Assembly: GCA_017465905.1 (NCBI GenBank)
Contig: JAFTVE010000013.1
Span: 124,001 to 188,000 of the forward strand
Reading direction: 5' to 3'
DNA: 64,000 nt
From: Bacteroidaceae bacterium
Lineage (GTDB): Bacteria; Bacteroidota; Bacteroidia; Bacteroidales; Bacteroidaceae
A program made the position numbers and the translations under genes. Below the pieces are notes generated by a model. The model was not told where the DNA came from, did no database searches, and saw nothing but the letters and a program-made list of their open reading frames with translations. This document shows, piece after piece, positions 61,280-64,000 of the stretch (position 1 is its first letter; each line of letters begins with the position of its first letter).

Positions 61280-61354
61280 TTGTCATTCTGAACGCAGTGA
61301 AGAATCTCTGACAAGTACTGATTATGAGATTCTTCGCTACGCTCAGAATGACAA
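61280..61354. repeat. TCATTCTGA...TCAGAATGA inverted repeat
   Basis: Arm TTGTCATTCTGAACGCAGTG plus AAGAATCTC (61280-61308) and its near-inverse GAGATTCTTCGCTACGCTCA plus GAATGACAA (61326-61354), 17 bases apart. This is a repeat type seen between genes in many bacteria of this phylum. It may double as a terminator between the convergent rhaM and queG. Confidence 0.75.
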
Positions 61355-61394
61355 GTAGAAAGTAAACTATTGGTGTCTGTATTTTGACACACTT

Positions 61395-62327
61395 TCATTC
61401 TTGACCATCCTTAGATACTGCAATATTGCGGGTAAGCCCATCATAGCCTGCTCGCTCTATTGCACTCCCTCCGAACAGCTCCTTGTAGCGCTCCGGTGTC
61501 AATGCGTGCCAGTCTGCCATAGTGAGTGAGGCTATCTCCTCGTTCATGGCAAAGGCATCCTCTGTGGTCGCCACAGCCTTGCTGTTGTGTGGACACACCT
61601 GTTGGCAGGTGTCACACCCATATATCCTATTCCCTAATTTCCCTATGGCTTCTGCCGGCAGAGGTCCTCTATGTTCGATGGTGAGGTACGAGAGGCAATG
61701 GCGGCAGTCAATACCTTCCGTAGTAAGTGCCCCTGTGGGGCAAGCCTTCAGGCAACGGTTACAGCCTTCACAAACCTTCACGTGCTGAGGTTCGATATGC
61801 TCGGTTGTCTCGACCTCTGCATCAATTGCCAGCACCCCCAAGAAGCAGTAGCTCCCCTGCCCGGGGATGATAAGGGTGCGGTTACGCCCAATAAAGCCCA
61901 GCCCTGCCTTCACCGCCCAATAGCGCTCAAGCAGCGGAGCCGTGTCGCAGAAGGCACGCCCCTTGACATCAGGCACGAGGGTACGGATGTAGGCAAGCAG
62001 CTGGTGCAACTTGTCCTTCACCACGCGGTGATAGTCCGCTCCATAGGCATAGTAGGCTATCTGGTAGCCCTCCTTAGGCAGTAGCCGCTGAGGATAATAG
62101 TTCAGCGCCACGACGATGAGCGTACGGCATCCAGGCACCAACAGCGTGGGGTCGAGGCGCAGCTCGCGGTTACGCTCCATATACCCCATCTCGGCGTGGT
62201 AGCCCTGCCCTGTCCAACGGTCAAGGACCTGCACAGTCTCCTCCTCGACGGGCTCCGCCTTGGCAAAGCCACAGGCGGTAAATCCAAGGCGCAAGGCCTC
62301 CTGCTCTATACGCTGTCTCATATACAT
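61395..62327 (-). CDS. queG: Epoxyqueuosine reductase
   Basis: 310 residues from ATG 62327 (MYMRQRIEQEALRLGFTACG). Ferredoxin-type 4Fe-4S motifs CEGCNRCLKACPTGA and CDTCQQVCPHN, and the QueG region GFIGRNRTLIIPGQGSYCFLG. QueG reduces epoxyqueuosine in tRNA to queuosine with a B12 cofactor. The upstream extension to 62426 overlaps the neighbouring gene and is rejected. Confidence 0.95.
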   Translation of the reverse strand: MYMRQRIEQEALRLGFTACGFAKAEPVEEETVQVLDRWTGQGYHAEMGYMERNRELRLDPTLLVPGCRTLIVVALNYYPQRLLPKEGYQIAYYAYGADYHRVVKDKLHQLLAYIRTLVPDVKGRAFCDTAPLLERYWAVKAGLGFIGRNRTLIIPGQGSYCFLGVLAIDAEVETTEHIEPQHVKVCEGCNRCLKACPTGALTTEGIDCRHCLSYLTIEHRGPLPAEAIGKLGNRIYGCDTCQQVCPHNSKAVATTEDAFAMNEEIASLTMADWHALTPERYKELFGGSAIERAGYDGLTRNIAVSKDGQE

Positions 62328-62373
62328 CCTTTTCTCAGATGCGAAGATACATAAAATAATCGACTCATCTCTA

Positions 62374-63474
62374 TCACTTCTTCTCCAGCAGTTCCTTCGG
62401 GTAGTTGATGAGGTATTTCCTGCCATTGGCGAGGGTTACCATGGCCAGCTCGTCGAAGTTATTACAAGCGCGGGTAAATCTACCATACTTATAATTGGTG
62501 AACACTTTACCCCACATGCTCAGTCCGCGACAGGTGCGCGGGCGCTGAAACCAAATGAACTGCTTTGCGTATGTAGTAGAAGGTTCCAGCTCTTTCCTGG
62601 TCACATATTGTATGCTTTCTATGTTATCCAGTACTATTGTCTTTTGGTGCGAAGACAACAATATTGTAATCCTGTCTGCCCCTATTCTGATATGCTTGAC
62701 AGTCTCTATTATCATACTTATCCCGAAAGGCAGCAATAGGAAAATAGTAACAAGGAGCAAAAAGAGAAATTCGATAAACATCCCTGCGGACAGAAGGGCG
62801 ATAAGGGCAATAAATGCAGAGGTGATGGATATTACAGCTAAAACGCGCCCTACTCTCCACTTTAGATTCAGCTTAGGCTTATAGACGTGTATGTCTGGCG
62901 TTTGCCCGAACAGCTCCTTGGGGTAGTTGATGAGGTATTTCTTGTCGTTGGCGAGGGTCACCATGGCCAGTTCGTCGAAGTTGACGCAGTATTGGGTGAA
63001 CTCGCCGTATCGTTTGCTACGATGGTGGGCCTTTCTTATAGACATGCCGTCTTCATAATCGTCATCGTCCCAGTGTTCTATGCCGATTTCCTCTAGTAAT
63101 TCTCTCGTAACATACTCGATTTTTATAACATACCTGAGCGTGGTCTTGCCAATAAGCCTGATTAATGTTATCTTGTCAGACTCTATCTCTATGCAACGGA
63201 TTTTTCTGAAAAAAGGGATTGCCCATGGCACTGACAGGAGAAGGAATATTACACCGAGTGCAATCAAAGAAAGGTAAACTTTGAGGCTGGCGGTGTGCCC
63301 TGCACTTATATGGCTTACTACAGGAATAAAAAAGTCTTTAATGTACAGACGGCCGAGAACCCCAATAAGGAACAATGCTAAAAGGAGTTCCCCTATTCCA
63401 TGAAGGCAGTATCTGAAACTCCACCTGAATGTATATCTGTTCGCCTTTTTCGCTCCGCTTTTGTCGTATCCCAT
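62374..63474 (-). CDS. Membrane protein with two duplicated [2 TM + PH-like] halves, unknown function
   Basis: 366 residues from ATG 63474 (MGYDKSGAKKANRYTFRWSF). Two parallel halves: each has two hydrophobic helices (about 22-90 and 210-260) and then a beta-rich segment ending in nearly the same words, NFDELAMVTLANDKKYLINY and NFDELAMVTLANGRKYLINY, then PKEL. The layout resembles bacterial PH-like (DUF304-type) membrane proteins, but no family is recognised with confidence. No neighbours suggest a role. Confidence 0.7.
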   Translation of the reverse strand: MGYDKSGAKKANRYTFRWSFRYCLHGIGELLLALFLIGVLGRLYIKDFFIPVVSHISAGHTASLKVYLSLIALGVIFLLLSVPWAIPFFRKIRCIEIESDKITLIRLIGKTTLRYVIKIEYVTRELLEEIGIEHWDDDDYEDGMSIRKAHHRSKRYGEFTQYCVNFDELAMVTLANDKKYLINYPKELFGQTPDIHVYKPKLNLKWRVGRVLAVISITSAFIALIALLSAGMFIEFLFLLLVTIFLLLPFGISMIIETVKHIRIGADRITILLSSHQKTIVLDNIESIQYVTRKELEPSTTYAKQFIWFQRPRTCRGLSMWGKVFTNYKYGRFTRACNNFDELAMVTLANGRKYLINYPKELLEKK

Positions 63475-63508
63475 ATCGCTGTAGTGTCGCAAATGTTTTT
63501 GTCAAATG

Positions 63509-63516
63509 CAAATATA
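63509..63516 (-). promoter_or_regulatory. -7 box of the duplicated membrane protein gene
   Basis: Minus-strand TATATTTG, 35 bases before ATG 63474. Confidence 0.5.
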
Positions 63517-63625
63517 GCAATAATCCATTACTTGCCGCGTAGCGCGGACGATTTTTATATAATAAGGGTCATAAAGAGCTATTAAGGGCTTCGCGGAGTG
63601 GCTGGGGTATATGTATAATCTTGTA

Positions 63626-63811
63626 GAAAAATCGCACCTGCCATTATGAAAAAACGCCTATCCCTTTTCGCAGAATCGCACTTGCCATTTATGAAAATCG
63701 CCTATGCGATTTTCGGCCCCTGCCGCCGCGGCATCGGGTACTGGATATCCCGCACGTTCCTTCCCCTGCACTGCGAGTGGTAGGGTTACCTTCGGTCGGC
63801 AGGCGAACTTT
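63626..63811 (+). repeat. Dispersed repeat copy 3 with 22-bp dyad units
   Basis: Units at 63626-63647, 63648-63669, 63670-63692 (23 bases) and 63693-63714; the last is the same perfect dyad (arms GAAAATCGC and GCGATTTTC) as in copy 1. The tail CGGCATCGGGTACTGGATAT to GGTTACCTTCGGTCGGCAGG ends GCGAACTTT as in copy 1. The 63475-63963 gap holds this, a promoter and the repeat below. A 45-codon reading frame (MKKRLSLFAESHLPF...) spans it but is not called a gene. Confidence 0.85.
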
Positions 63812-63853
63812 CACTCCTCAACACCTAATTAAATTAAACCACTAAACATTTCT

Positions 63854-63904
63854 GTGTCATCCCGAGCGGCGCGAGGGATCTCTCACTCCGCTTCGAGATG
63901 ACAC
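63854..63904. repeat. GTGTCATCCCGAGCG inverted repeat
   Basis: GTGTCATCCCGAGCG with GGGATCTC, then GAGATGACAC; the two halves are near-inverses. A relative of the TCATTCTGA repeat type common between genes. Confidence 0.65.
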
Positions 63905-63963
63905 TAAACTCCTAATCAAATAGGGATATCATATTAACGGAGATGCGCTCTACCCATTGATTC

Positions 63964-64000
63964 TCACTCAAAGACTTTGAACTCATATCCCTCGCTCTTC
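63964..64000 (-). CDS. Possible 3' end of a gene beyond the window
   Basis: Minus-strand codons read KSEGYEFKVFE followed by TGA at 63964-63966. A plausible C-terminus, but only 11 codons are visible and a second frame also stays open, to about 63918. Weak support. Confidence 0.25.
   Translation of the reverse strand, partial: KSEGYEFKVFE

Noticed and set aside
63900-63990. Second frame at the window end reading about 24 codons (ENQWVERISVNMISLFD)
   Set aside because: Competes with the KSEGYEFKVFE frame; too short to choose with confidence.

Overview
The window looks like chromosome of a saccharolytic Bacteroidales bacterium, most likely from the Prevotellaceae or Bacteroidaceae (an inference from gene content). 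Promoters fit the Bacteroidetes -7 box TAnnTTTG (variant TAnnTTCG), start codons mostly lack Shine-Dalgarno sequences, and the gene set is typical of the order: fused SecDF, etfBA with a long acyl-CoA dehydrogenase, a KorAB pair, FucP, a PgpH-type HD phosphodiesterase, and HU/'smalltalk' pairs. There are no rRNA genes. Two tRNAs are visible, Arg(CCT) and Leu(CAA).

Layout. 0-12.3 kb: end of a lytic transglycosylase, transglutaminase-like lipoprotein, ychF, lgt, fabG, the etfB-etfA-acyl-CoA dehydrogenase operon, and korAB on the minus strand. 12.4-18.2 kb: msrA, then a compact xylan block (GH43, GH10, CE6-GH43 fusion) without SusC/SusD genes. 18.2-23.0 kb: M16 peptidase, LOG family protein, PfkB sugar kinase and a DEAD-box helicase. 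23.0-29.9 kb: an accessory region (M15 peptidase, smalltalk, HU, DUF4248-like, four-helix-bundle protein, coiled-coil protein, DUF3987-like ATPase, DUF6371-like zinc-finger/Toprim-like protein) that is very rich in repeats. 29.9-34.5 kb: aspartate dehydrogenase-like protein, converging with a FucP, sulfatase and NAD-dehydrogenase-like operon. 34.6-42.9 kb: tRNA-Arg, DASS transporter, tRNA-Leu, secDF, an EEP-family protein and two rhomboid proteases. 43-54.3 kb: prfB, CYTH, a second HU/smalltalk pair, WbqC, pdxB, an outer-membrane beta-barrel, priA, pgpH-like and gltX. 54.5-58.9 kb: dut, TPR lipoprotein, DUF4292 and an EnvC-like protein. 58.9-61.3 kb: rhamnogalacturonan lyase and rhamnose mutarotase. 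61.4-64 kb: queG, a duplicated-domain membrane protein, and repeats.

The most unusual signals are repeats. (i) A family of composite GGCCTCC...GGAGGCC palindromes lies only between 22.7 and 29.6 kb; several copies sit inside genes and are translated in frame. (ii) Arrays with an exact or near-exact 22-bp period and dyad symmetry lie upstream of fabG, upstream of the DUF3987 gene, upstream of the second HU gene, and near the window end. (iii) Long palindromic TTAGGGG-type arrays with about 10-bp phasing flank the four-helix-bundle gene. (iv) A 30-bp inverted repeat brackets the DUF3987 gene. Together these suggest that the HU/smalltalk/DUF4248/DUF3987/DUF6371 group is a mobile or self-maintaining locus. 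That interpretation is inference; no transposase, integrase or origin was recognised.
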